64,000 bases of DNA. It comes from Prochlorococcus sp. AG-402-K21 (GTDB lineage Bacteria > Cyanobacteriota > Cyanobacteriia > PCC-6307 > Cyanobiaceae). Below, one piece after another: positions 29,621 to 38,543 of this stretch; position 1 is the first letter of the stretch, and the number at the start of each line of letters is the position of its first letter. The stretch spans positions 101,012-165,011 of the forward strand of contig QCII01000004.1 in assembly GCA_003216775.1 (NCBI GenBank), in the 5' to 3' direction. Position numbers and translations under genes: made by a program. The notes below the pieces were generated by a model that was not told where the DNA came from, did not search any database, and saw only the letters and a list, made by a program, of their open reading frames with translations.

Positions 29621-29811
29621 TTATTTTTACCTCTCAAATTAAAATATAAACTTGTAGGTTATTGTTTCTATGAGTATAGCTATTCAAACAAGTAAAAGAC
29701 TCTTGAAGAATAAAAAAATATGATTGATATAATGAACTACCAAATTGATGACTTATTTTTAGGAGTAAAACTTGTTATGTTGTATAGTAAAATTTATGTT
29801 TTTTTGTAATA

Positions 29812-30615
29812 TTGAGAAACACTAATGTCATCTTATTTTTAAGATATCTAATTTACAATTTTATTGGTTTTAATTCTTTTATAATTAGAAAAATAATATT
29901 CAGTTTTTATCATAAATATAATAAATACAAATTCAAACATAAAAGTATATCACTTTGCGGGAGAGGAATTTCAGTAAATAAATTTTTTAACAATGATTTT
30001 AAAAAACATTCAAAAGTTTACCTTGTAAATTACTGTGCTAAAGATTTGCGTTTAAATGACTATTTAAAGTTAGTAAATAAAGACCTTGTTCTTGTAAGTA
30101 ATATTACTGAGGATATGCCTAATATGGTGCTTCTATTTTTAATAAAAATTTGTGAAATTATTATCACCCAACCTGATTCTTTAATAAGTTCAGGAATCAT
30201 TAATCCTAAACGAAAGTCTTACAAATTGAATTTATTAGGAGTTAATGTTAGAGGATATAGGAAGAGCAAATATATAAATATTTATGAGAAGAATAAGGAG
30301 GTTGGAGGATTTGGTAGCGGAATTTATGCAATTTACGAAGCAGCAGAATATGCTATTAGAAATAATATAAAAGATATATATTTATACGGATTTGATTTCT
30401 ACTCTGGACCTTACAATAAATTGTCTTTATTAAGAGAAGAATATAATTCAGATAAACAATATTTTGAACATATGGCTGACAATCATAAAATATCAAAAAG
30501 TTTAGACTATTTAGTAAGTAAGTACCCTAATTTATCATTTAAAAATAATACTTTGAATAACTATAAATTCAAATCAGAAAATATTAAAAGATATCTTTAT
30601 AAAGAAGAATTATGA
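29812..30615 (+). CDS. Sialyltransferase-like protein (GT42/GT29-like)
   Basis: ISLCGRGISVNKFF near residue 45 resembles the GNGPSL-type CMP-binding opening of GT42 enzymes, and GSGIYAIYEAAEYAIRN followed by DIYLYGFDFY matches their second conserved half (SG..A..A, then Y..G.DFY). The protein therefore probably uses a CMP-sugar, which fits the cytidylyltransferase 4 kb upstream. The start is TTG 29812. A hydrophobic N-terminal stretch could anchor it to the membrane. True donor identity is inference. Confidence 0.6.
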   Translation: MRNTNVILFLRYLIYNFIGFNSFIIRKIIFSFYHKYNKYKFKHKSISLCGRGISVNKFFNNDFKKHSKVYLVNYCAKDLRLNDYLKLVNKDLVLVSNITEDMPNMVLLFLIKICEIIITQPDSLISSGIINPKRKSYKLNLLGVNVRGYRKSKYINIYEKNKEVGGFGSGIYAIYEAAEYAIRNNIKDIYLYGFDFYSGPYNKLSLLREEYNSDKQYFEHMADNHKISKSLDYLVSKYPNLSFKNNTLNNYKFKSENIKRYLYKEEL

Positions 30616-30837
30616 TTAAAGATCTCATTGCATTTTTCTTTAAAAGTAATAAATTAAATAATTAATATCAAATTTAAAAAATTCTTACTATTTAAATTTA
30701 AATACTTTTTCTAAAGGTTTTCTTTATTCTTTTTAATTTAATAAATTGTATAAAATTATAGTTTTTTATTAAAAATTCCTTACTAATTTACACTAGGAAT
30801 ATTATATTAATAATTAATTTTAGATTATTGTTAACTC

Positions 30838-31521
30838 TTGTTTAAAATAAAAAATTTTTTATCAAAAATTATTAAACGCATACTTAATAAATTTAAATCA
30901 CAAAGATTTAAAATAAGAAGATATCTTTCACCAAAAAAAATTATAAAAACCCATAATTATCAAGATTATGATAAATATTTAAGCTTTCAAAAAGAAAAAA
31001 CCCAAGATCCTGAAAGAATTAAAAAGTGGTTTAATGAGGAGTGGGAAGAGAAATATAATGGATTTAAAGAAATATTTAATAGAAATCAAGAATATCTTCA
31101 AGACAAATCTAATGCTATTTGCCTTGGATCGAGAACAGGTCAAGAAGTAAAAGTATTATTGAGTTTAGGAATTAGTGCTATTGGCATTGATTTGGTTCCT
31201 TTCCCACCATATACAATAGAAGGTGATATTCATAATCTTAAATATCCAAATAATAGCTTTGATTTGATTTTTACAAATATTTTAGATCATTCTCTTTATC
31301 CCCAAAAATTTAGTAGCGAAATGGAAAGAGTATGCAAATCTTCAGGAATTATTATTATGCATATGCAACTTGGGATAGACGGTGATATTTATTCTGAGAA
31401 TATAATTAGTGATCCAAAATCAATTATTGATTTTTTCAATGAATCTAAAGTGATTCAATCTAGAGAAATTACCAATAGTTTTGATGGAATGAATTGGGAA
31501 CTGATTCTAGAAAAATTCTGA
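30838..31521 (+). CDS. Class I SAM-dependent methyltransferase
   Basis: ICLGSRTGQEVKVLL is a SAM-binding loop, followed by IGIDLVP, an SFDLIFTNILDHSLYP motif and SGIIIMHMQLG. The first 90 residues are basic and contain a conserved-looking QDPERIKKWFNEEWEEKY segment. The start is TTG 30838, since no ATG is in frame. The 222-base gap before it holds no ORF. It is a probable sugar methyltransferase by context only. Confidence 0.68.
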   Translation: MFKIKNFLSKIIKRILNKFKSQRFKIRRYLSPKKIIKTHNYQDYDKYLSFQKEKTQDPERIKKWFNEEWEEKYNGFKEIFNRNQEYLQDKSNAICLGSRTGQEVKVLLSLGISAIGIDLVPFPPYTIEGDIHNLKYPNNSFDLIFTNILDHSLYPQKFSSEMERVCKSSGIIIMHMQLGIDGDIYSENIISDPKSIIDFFNESKVIQSREITNSFDGMNWELILEKF

Positions 31522-31649
31522 AATGAAGTTACTTTATTTCTTAAAACAATTAAATTTTAAAAATTTATAGAAAATAATTACCTACCTGGATTAATCTTTA
31601 ATCAAATTTGTTAGTGATAACTTGAAAATTATCGCCATTTTTAAAATGT

Positions 31650-31655
31650 TATAAT
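31650..31655 (+). promoter_or_regulatory. Putative -10 element before the SDR gene at 31699
   Basis: A perfect TATAAT lies 43 bases before ATG 31699. Just upstream, GATAA and TTATC form a short inverted repeat (31616-31633), and GATAAC recurs at 31656-31661. The inverted repeat could be an operator, but the AT-rich background makes chance likely. Confidence 0.35.
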
Positions 31656-31698
31656 GATAACTCTTACTTAATTTAAAAATAGTCTAAATTAAAAATCC

Positions 31699-32691
31699 AT
31701 GAAGATTGTGATAACTGGTTGCGCTGGAATGATAGGTTCCTACTTAACTTCAGAATTACTAAGAATATATCCCAATAATGAAGGCAATAAAATTATAGGA
31801 ATTGATAATTTATCAAGAGGTAAATTATCTCACTTGAAGGAATCTTGCGGTGATAGATATGGAGATTTAGTTTTTATAAATTCAGACCTTACAATCTTTA
31901 GTATGGACTGGGCTAAACATTTACATGAATGTGATATTTTGATTCATTTAGCAGATGTTGTAGCAGGAATAGGTTATGTATCTAGAAATGAATCATATAT
32001 ATTCAGGACAAATTTATTAATTAATTCAAATGTAACAAAAGCTATTTTTGAATCAAAACCAACTAGATATATATATGTAGGAACTGCATGTTCTTTCCCT
32101 AGAGACAAACAATTGTCTACTGAATCAAAACCTTTAGTCGAAGAGGATCAATTTCCTGCTTATCCAGAAACTGGTTATGGATGGAGCAAATTAATGGGGG
32201 AAGTTGAATCTGCATTCTTATCTAAAGAAAAAATAACTGATACGGTAGTTCTATCCTTACATAATGTATATGGAAGGTATTGCGATTATTCTAAAGAAAC
32301 TAGTCAAGTTATTCCATCTTTATGCACTAAAGGAATTGCATCAGCTTCTGGGAACAAAATATTAGAAATTTGGGGAGATGGGAATCAAGGTAGAGCATTT
32401 ATTCATGCTCAAGATGTAATAAGCGCAATTAAAAAATCATTAAACAAGGGCGAAAACTGCGGGGTAATTCAAATTGGGCCCAACAGATGTACAACCATAA
32501 ATGAATTAGCAAAAATAATTGTTGATTATTTGGATAAAAATATAATATTAAAGCACGATTTAACAAAGCCAGTTGGAGATATTGGTAGGAGTGCTAATTA
32601 TCAAAAAGCCAAAAAAATACTTGATTGGGAACCAAAAGTAACTCTTGAATATGGCCTTAAAGATTTAATACAATGGCTAGTTAAAAATTAG
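31699..32691 (+). CDS. Extended SDR, GDP-mannose 3,5-epimerase-like
   Basis: The 330-residue protein has GCAGMIGSYL, then HLADVVAGIGYVSRNES, which resembles the AADMGGMGF region of GDP-mannose 3,5-epimerase, GTACSFP in place of the usual SSACIYP, and catalytic YGWSKLMGE (YxxxK). GDGNQGRAFIHAQDV is the usual substrate-side block. It probably epimerises or reduces a GDP-hexose used by the GT11 enzyme encoded next. It could instead be a GDP-fucose synthase-like enzyme. It leads a run of six plus-strand genes. Confidence 0.8.
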   Translation: MKIVITGCAGMIGSYLTSELLRIYPNNEGNKIIGIDNLSRGKLSHLKESCGDRYGDLVFINSDLTIFSMDWAKHLHECDILIHLADVVAGIGYVSRNESYIFRTNLLINSNVTKAIFESKPTRYIYVGTACSFPRDKQLSTESKPLVEEDQFPAYPETGYGWSKLMGEVESAFLSKEKITDTVVLSLHNVYGRYCDYSKETSQVIPSLCTKGIASASGNKILEIWGDGNQGRAFIHAQDVISAIKKSLNKGENCGVIQIGPNRCTTINELAKIIVDYLDKNIILKHDLTKPVGDIGRSANYQKAKKILDWEPKVTLEYGLKDLIQWLVKN

Positions 32692-32816
32692 ACATAATAA
32701 ATTAGAATAATTAGATTAAGTTATGAATTTGTTTGAGAAACTAATTTCATGAGATCAATCCATAATATTATGTAATGATAATTAAATAATTTATTTTAAT
32801 TATGTTTTAATTTAAT

Positions 32817-33881
32817 ATGTCTAATTTGATTATTAAGCTAAAAGGAGGAACAGGAAATCAACTTTTCCAACTAGTTGCAGCTCTATCCTTGGCAAAAATT
32901 TATAAAAAGACTTGCAAATTTTCTATTGAGGAGATTGGTAAAAATAAATATAAAAGGAAACTAGAAATAGACCCCCTACTTAATTTTTTTAATATTCAAA
33001 AAATAAAAAATAAATCAAATAAAACTAAAATTTTTTTAGATCAATACGATATAGATCATCCTCTTTACTTTAGTAGCTATTCACCGCTATCTTCAAAAGA
33101 TAATCTTGAAATTCAATTAGAAGGATATTTCACCAATTATAGAATTCATAATAAGGAAGTAGTAAAGGAATTGAAATCTTTCATTAAAAGTTTTGATACT
33201 ATAAAAAAGTTTCAAATTAGTGATTTTATCGCTATACATTTAAGAGAGTTACATGGTACTGGCTCTGACAAGATCAAAGCTTCAATAGATAATCTTGATA
33301 TTTGTTATTACGCCCAATCACTTAATAAAATATTCAGAAAAATTTCCACTCCCAAAATTAAAGAGGTTATTGTTTTTAGCGATATGTGGAAGAATCCAGA
33401 AGAATCAATCCTAATTCCAAAGATAAAGCTCTTATTAAAAGATTTAGGAGTTAAATATATAAATGGAGATGAAAGAATTAATTCTACATTAGAAATACTA
33501 AACGTTTTTTCTTTCGCTAAATTTAGTATAGTTAGTAATTCTACCCTAAGTTGGTGGGGAGGTTACCTATGTGACGGGGAAGTTTTTAGTCCAGTAATGA
33601 ACTTATGGGAGCCTGATCTAAAAGTGCCTGACAATTGGGTCCAAATTTATGCTAATGAAATCATGCCAAAAACTCATCATAATAAGTTAGTATTTGAACC
33701 CTCTTTTTTAAATCCAGAAGAAATAGATTTCACAAAATATAATTCAAATAGAATAAAAATAATAAATTTCACTCGAGCATTATTTTCTAAACTAAAATTA
33801 AAAATCAGTTCAGGTTTTCTCAGGAAATGGTTAAAAAGGAGAGGGATATCTCCTGAAAATTCTTATTCAACCTATTTTTAG
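32817..33881 (+). CDS. GT11 alpha-1,2-fucosyltransferase
   Basis: KGGTGNQLFQLVAALSLA is the classic GT11 N-terminal motif. SIVSNSTLSWWGGYL is the conserved SNSSFSWWxAxL block. The donor motif reads FIAIHLRELHGTG where HxRRGDY is usual; His and Arg are kept but the acidic residue is changed. Length 354 exceeds the usual 290 by a basic C-terminal tail. It probably adds fucose or another GDP-deoxyhexose. It follows the GDP-sugar SDR gene. Confidence 0.88.
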   Translation: MSNLIIKLKGGTGNQLFQLVAALSLAKIYKKTCKFSIEEIGKNKYKRKLEIDPLLNFFNIQKIKNKSNKTKIFLDQYDIDHPLYFSSYSPLSSKDNLEIQLEGYFTNYRIHNKEVVKELKSFIKSFDTIKKFQISDFIAIHLRELHGTGSDKIKASIDNLDICYYAQSLNKIFRKISTPKIKEVIVFSDMWKNPEESILIPKIKLLLKDLGVKYINGDERINSTLEILNVFSFAKFSIVSNSTLSWWGGYLCDGEVFSPVMNLWEPDLKVPDNWVQIYANEIMPKTHHNKLVFEPSFLNPEEIDFTKYNSNRIKIINFTRALFSKLKLKISSGFLRKWLKRRGISPENSYSTYF

Positions 33882-33895
33882 TTTTAAGAACCTTT

Positions 33896-34618
33896 ATGAC
33901 TCAACAAAATATTTACTACGGACAATCTACTGAAATTACAAGAAAAGTATTTATTGCGCATATAAAGAAAGCAATATCTTCTCAAAATTATCAAAATTCA
34001 AAATATAAACTTGAAAATTTGCATAAATTATCTTCAGAAAATGAAAAATTGCTAGAGAAGGGGACAGATCAAGGAACATTATTTCATAAAGCAATTTATT
34101 CAACTTTTGATGAGCCTAATCATTTCTCTTCCGATTTTTGGTTGAGTTATAAAAATCTTTGTCTAGAAATTGTGGATATTTTAAAAAAAAATACTGGTTT
34201 TCATGAAGAATGGGCTATTCAACGTTATCCAACATTTAGATTTCATTTCCCAAATAATGTATCTGTTTTTGAGTTTCATAGAGACTCTAATTATTCTCAT
34301 CCAATAGGCGAAATAAATTGTTTTTATGCCATAAACGAATGTATAAATTCTTCTGCTCTACAAGTTGAAAAAAACCTTGGATTTGAAGATTATTTTCCTC
34401 TAAACCTTACTGCAGGTCAATATGCTTTACTAAATACATCTATTTATAAACATGGCGATATCCTTAATCAAACAAATAAAACTAGAGTATCAATGGATTT
34501 TAGGTTTATTCCAAAAGGTTTATTGAAAAATCAAAAGAGCTCTTTAACAAAAAATATCGAATTCAATACAAATTCATATTTTATAGGTGAAAAAGATATG
34601 AAAATTTTTAAAAAATAA
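33896..34618 (+). CDS. StrG-like 2-oxoglutarate/Fe(II) oxygenase-type protein
   Basis: VFEFHRDSNYSHPIGEINCF carries an HxD pair, and later YKHGDILNQTNKTRVSMDFRF carries the distal His and the Arg expected for 2-oxoglutarate binding. This matches StrG-type proteins of streptomycin clusters, predicted jelly-roll dioxygenases of unknown reaction. Length is 240. It lies 14 bases after the fucosyltransferase and 20 before a decayed SDR, so it probably hydroxylates or oxidises a sugar of this module. Confidence 0.6.
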   Translation: MTQQNIYYGQSTEITRKVFIAHIKKAISSQNYQNSKYKLENLHKLSSENEKLLEKGTDQGTLFHKAIYSTFDEPNHFSSDFWLSYKNLCLEIVDILKKNTGFHEEWAIQRYPTFRFHFPNNVSVFEFHRDSNYSHPIGEINCFYAINECINSSALQVEKNLGFEDYFPLNLTAGQYALLNTSIYKHGDILNQTNKTRVSMDFRFIPKGLLKNQKSSLTKNIEFNTNSYFIGEKDMKIFKK

Positions 34619-34638
34619 TTATTTAGACTTTATCTAGA

Positions 34639-35541
34639 ATGAAAGTACTTATTACTTCTGATACTGCAATTATATGTGAAGGCGTTCACGTACTATACAA
34701 TCAACTGAAAAAATCTTACAAAGATAATTTAGATATTCAAACAAACTCTAGAAAAAAAATATCTAAATCAAACTTTAATATAGATTGGGGAATTAATGAA
34801 TCAATAAAAACTTCTGGAATATCAAGAATAAAGTTTGATGTTGTAATAAATACTGTCAGTGTTCCATATAAAATGCAATCAATAACTAATAAACCTTTTT
34901 CATTTTTATTAGAAAGCAACAAAATAACAAGTAACATCTTGGTAAATTTGCAATTTGATCATTTTATACAAATTTCTTCTCCGAGTGTTTACTTAGTTAA
35001 TTGGTTAAAAAGAGATACTATTTCTTTTGAGGACACACATTTTCTTGGAGAAATAAAAATTGCAGAAGACATTTTTGCCAAGAATTATTGTTATGAAATG
35101 GAAAAAAAAATAACTATCTTACGTCCAAAAAGTATCCTTTCAAAAAAAGAAAGCCCTAGAGAATCAAATGGTCATATTTTTAGTGAACTAACTTATAAAT
35201 TGCTAAATAAAAAATTAGATTTTATAAAAATTAAATCATTTTCAACTCAAGAATTAAAATTTCTATCCCCAAATGATATGTGGTCAGAGATCAGTAATTT
35301 AATTGAGAATGATAATAATAATTCATTAAAAATCATTGAAGGAGATGGTACCATTTCTATTCTTAATTTCATTATAGAAGTTGTTAACCATGGTTTTAAA
35401 AAAAGTATAATTAATAATGATGTCAAAATAAAATTTGAAGACAAGGAAGTTATATTATCAAGCAAAAGTTTTAAACTGGTAGAATCCTATAGTTATCAAA
35501 TTAAACTTGTTCGTCTTTATCTAGATCATCATTATGGATAG
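34639..35541 (+). CDS. Degenerate SDR-like protein
   Basis: This 300-residue protein starts KVLITSDTAIICEGV where an SDR would have a GxxGxxG loop, which is absent. HFIQISSPSVY resembles the SSxxVY strand, but no YxxxK pair can be assigned. The ending LVRLYLDHHYG is acidic and basic mixed. It overlaps the following C-methyltransferase by eight bases (35534-35541), so translation is coupled. It may be a non-catalytic partner or a diverged reductase. Confidence 0.5.
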   Translation: MKVLITSDTAIICEGVHVLYNQLKKSYKDNLDIQTNSRKKISKSNFNIDWGINESIKTSGISRIKFDVVINTVSVPYKMQSITNKPFSFLLESNKITSNILVNLQFDHFIQISSPSVYLVNWLKRDTISFEDTHFLGEIKIAEDIFAKNYCYEMEKKITILRPKSILSKKESPRESNGHIFSELTYKLLNKKLDFIKIKSFSTQELKFLSPNDMWSEISNLIENDNNNSLKIIEGDGTISILNFIIEVVNHGFKKSIINNDVKIKFEDKEVILSSKSFKLVESYSYQIKLVRLYLDHHYG

Positions 35542-36727
35542 AAACATAAGATATACCTGTAATGTTTGTGAAAGTAATGATTTAAGAGAAATTATTGACT
35601 TAGGAGAACATCCAAATGCAGATAACTTTCTTAAAAAGGAAGATCTTTCTAAAAAAGAAGTTTTTTACCCTCTAATTGTTGATAGATGCAATAAATGTGG
35701 ACATATGCAAAATAGGATAAAAGTCAAATCCGAAGATAGATATTCAAAAATAGAATATAGCTATACAAGTGATAATTCCGCAGTATCTCAAAATCACTTT
35801 AAAGAATTAGCAGAATATGCAATTAAAGAATGCTTCTTAACTAAAGAATCATTTGTCATTGAACCAGGCAGTAACATCGGAACACTAATTGAATCAATTA
35901 AAGAAATAAGTAAATGTAAAGTCCTTGGAATAGATCCATCTCCTAATGTGAGTAATCTTGCTAATAAAAGAGGCATAAACACAAAATGTTCTTTCTTTAA
36001 CCAAAAATCAATCAATGAATTTAAAAATGTTGATTTAATAATTGGATGTAATGTTCTTAATCATATGGACAATCCTAATGAAATCTTCTCAGTATCAAAT
36101 CATTGTCTTAAAAAAGATGGCTCAATAATAGTTGAAGTTCCTTGTGGAGATGAATTGATTAATAATTGTTATTTTGATACGATTTACCACGAGCATGTTA
36201 ATTATTTTAATAAATATAGCCTTGCAATTTTAGGCGCGAAATGGGGTTATGAATTAATAAAAGTTACTTTAGTAGATTACATGGGAGGTTCTCTTAGAGC
36301 TGTATTTAAAAAAAAGGGGGGAAATATTGTTCACAAAAAAAAGTTAAATATTAACTACAATTTTTTAAAAGAGGAGAAAATTAATGCCTTTAGAACAAGA
36401 ACTTTTTATTTCAAAGAAAAACTTTCAAAAGAACTTTATAGCATAAATTCCACAGGTAAATCAAAGATATTTTGTCTTGGTGCCGCGACGAAAGGAAATA
36501 CGCTATTAAATTATTTAAACTTAAATTCTCAAATAATTGAAGGGATCGGTGATACTATGCCCCTAAAACATAATAAATATACTCCTGGCTCGAGAATAAG
36601 AATTTTTGATGAAAATTACGTTCTTAAGAATGCAACTCACATCTATATATTACCTTGGAACCTAATAGACTTAATATCGTCTAAGATCAAAAAATATAAT
36701 ATAGAAATAATTAATATAAGTCCATAA
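35534..36727 (+). CDS. NDP-sugar C-methyltransferase (TylCIII/NovU-like)
   Basis: Two zinc-ligand pairs, C9xxC12 and C52xxC55, mark the N-terminal zinc-binding domain of sugar C-methyltransferases. VIEPGSNIGTLIESI is the SAM loop, NVLNHMDNP and IIVEVPCG follow, and TIYHEHVNYFN is the family catalytic block. The C-terminal KIFCLGAATKGNTLL domain completes the three-domain layout (397 residues). These enzymes add a carbon methyl to 4-keto-6-deoxysugar nucleotides, giving branched sugars. The module with a cupin and SDRs supports that. Confidence 0.9.
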   Translation: MDRNIRYTCNVCESNDLREIIDLGEHPNADNFLKKEDLSKKEVFYPLIVDRCNKCGHMQNRIKVKSEDRYSKIEYSYTSDNSAVSQNHFKELAEYAIKECFLTKESFVIEPGSNIGTLIESIKEISKCKVLGIDPSPNVSNLANKRGINTKCSFFNQKSINEFKNVDLIIGCNVLNHMDNPNEIFSVSNHCLKKDGSIIVEVPCGDELINNCYFDTIYHEHVNYFNKYSLAILGAKWGYELIKVTLVDYMGGSLRAVFKKKGGNIVHKKKLNINYNFLKEEKINAFRTRTFYFKEKLSKELYSINSTGKSKIFCLGAATKGNTLLNYLNLNSQIIEGIGDTMPLKHNKYTPGSRIRIFDENYVLKNATHIYILPWNLIDLISSKIKKYNIEIINISP

Positions 36728-36922
36728 AATAAACTTCTTAAAATTATCAAAATCTACATTTTATTTGATATTTAAATAATCTTAAATTTAATAAAAAAAA
36801 ACTTAAAAACATAAAGGAATATATATATCAATATTTTATGATCTCTTTAATATTACAAATTTTAAGAAACCCCAAAAATGTGTTGTGTATTGTCTGATAA
36901 TTGTAGTGTTATAAAAATAATT

Positions 36923-37324
36923 ATGTCTGAAATAGCAAAGTTAGATATTTCACATCAAGACGATAGAGGAATAATATTAGATATTTTTGAATCCCAACCA
37001 AAAGAACATGGTGCATTAATTACTTTTAATGAAGGAGCAAAAAGAGCCAATCATTATCATAAAAAGTCAACACAATATCTTTTTCTTGTATCAGGAACTC
37101 TTCTCATGAGAACTGCAAAAGTCAATGAAGAAGGAAATTTTATCGAAAGTATAAAAGAAGATATTATTAAACCAAATATGTTAATTACTCATAGACCATT
37201 TGAAGCACATGCTTTTGTAGCAACAGAAAACTCTGTAACACTTGCTTTTGCTTGTGGACTCAGAGGCGGGAAAGATTATGAAAAAGATGTCTATAGATTA
37301 ATAATGAATATGTTTGAAAAATAG
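36923..37324 (+). CDS. Cupin domain protein, possible sugar isomerase/epimerase
   Basis: HYHKKSTQYLFLVSGTLLMR is the first cupin motif and LITHRPFEAHAFVA the second, with three histidines placed for metal or substrate binding. Length from ATG 36923 is 133 residues, typical for small cupins such as FdtA-like ketoisomerases. An upstream in-frame ATG at 36878 would add a cysteine-rich leader without homology to cupins, so it is less likely. Placed after the C-methyltransferase, it probably acts on a keto-sugar nucleotide. Confidence 0.7.
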   Translation: MSEIAKLDISHQDDRGIILDIFESQPKEHGALITFNEGAKRANHYHKKSTQYLFLVSGTLLMRTAKVNEEGNFIESIKEDIIKPNMLITHRPFEAHAFVATENSVTLAFACGLRGGKDYEKDVYRLIMNMFEK

Positions 37325-37375
37325 AAATTTTTAAATTCAGACAAATAATAATCATTTATAAAAAGTATTGTAAAT

Positions 37376-38311
37376 TTATTTTCCGATCAAATCCCAACAC
37401 AAATTAATTGTCTTTGCAGCATCATTAATATTACATATATCAGTTTTTTGATTTTTTATAAATTTAGAAAAACATTTATACATTCTATCAAATCCTGGTT
37501 TTAGATTTGCCGACTCCATAAAAGATTCTTTAATCATAGGAACATAACTTCTTATAGGCTGTTCTAAAGTAGGTTCAACCACTTCAATGCCTTTATATAT
37601 AGTTAATTTCTCCAATGGTTTTAATTCATATACTAAATCCTCAGTATTAACTGTTATTGAGAAATTATACGGGATTTTACTATGAGCGTTTAACAAAATA
37701 CTCCATTTTTTGTTCCTACATAATGCTGAAATTGAAGAGAAGTCTAACTTATCTTTTTTATAATTTACAATCTTATGTACAACTTCAAAATCTCCTAAAA
37801 TATACCTCAAGGAGTCAATCATATGACATCCATTACTTAAAAAATGTTTATACCCAGAGATTGAATCAGGAATATTAACGACAACAGTTCCTCCTTCATG
37901 GGAATTATCACATTTTAATTTAACACTATTAATAGTTTTATAAAAACGCCTATTGTATGCAACAAATATTTTATCTTTCATGGGATGATTCAAAAAACAA
38001 TCAAAATCCTCCAAATTTATAGAAATTGGTTTCTCAACTAAAACAGGTTTACCAAGTTTTAAAATTTCTTTTAATATTTTTGAAGTTGCCAAAGTATCAA
38101 TACATAAGCAAAATGCATCTACATCCTTAGTTAATACTTCCTGCCAACCTCCAATACAGAACTGATCCTGCAGATTCAAACTTTTCGCAAACTCTTCGCA
38201 ATTAGAAGATGAAGCTCTAGTTCCTATTGCTTTAATATCAAATTTGTTATTCCTAAGTGCATCTATATGAAAACGACCCACTTCGCTGCTACCAATAAAT
38301 CCAATCTTCAT
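37376..38311 (-). CDS. Gfo/Idh/MocA family oxidoreductase
   Basis: GFIGSSEVGRFHIDAL is the NAD(P)-binding loop, CLCIDTLATSKILKEIL the second strand-helix unit and VLVEKPISI the family EKP signature with the catalytic lysine. FLSNGCHMIDSLRYI is the usual histidine-containing helix. The 311 residues suit an intact enzyme. These proteins oxidise or reduce hydroxyls on sugars or their nucleotides. It converges with the plus-strand C-methyl module. Confidence 0.88.
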   Translation of the reverse strand: MKIGFIGSSEVGRFHIDALRNNKFDIKAIGTRASSSNCEEFAKSLNLQDQFCIGGWQEVLTKDVDAFCLCIDTLATSKILKEILKLGKPVLVEKPISINLEDFDCFLNHPMKDKIFVAYNRRFYKTINSVKLKCDNSHEGGTVVVNIPDSISGYKHFLSNGCHMIDSLRYILGDFEVVHKIVNYKKDKLDFSSISALCRNKKWSILLNAHSKIPYNFSITVNTEDLVYELKPLEKLTIYKGIEVVEPTLEQPIRSYVPMIKESFMESANLKPGFDRMYKCFSKFIKNQKTDICNINDAAKTINLCWDLIGK

Positions 38312-38543
38312 AGTATGAAAAATCTATAATAAATAATTATAGAGAATTAATAAACATGTAATTAAATTTATAAGAAGTAAATCTAAACTAATTTACAAGA
38401 TAATTTATTTTTTCATTTAGGTTTAAAGTGCATTTTTATTAAAATTTTCTCCATAATCTAAAAAATGTTGGCACAAAAATAACATAAAAAATATTTTACA
38501 AGAATTTCATTTACCAAAAATCGATATATTAATCAAAATCATA

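Noticed and set aside
36878..36922. Upstream ATG extension of the cupin gene
   Set aside because: The extra 15 residues are cysteine-rich and unlike cupin starts; ATG 36923 directly precedes the conserved part.
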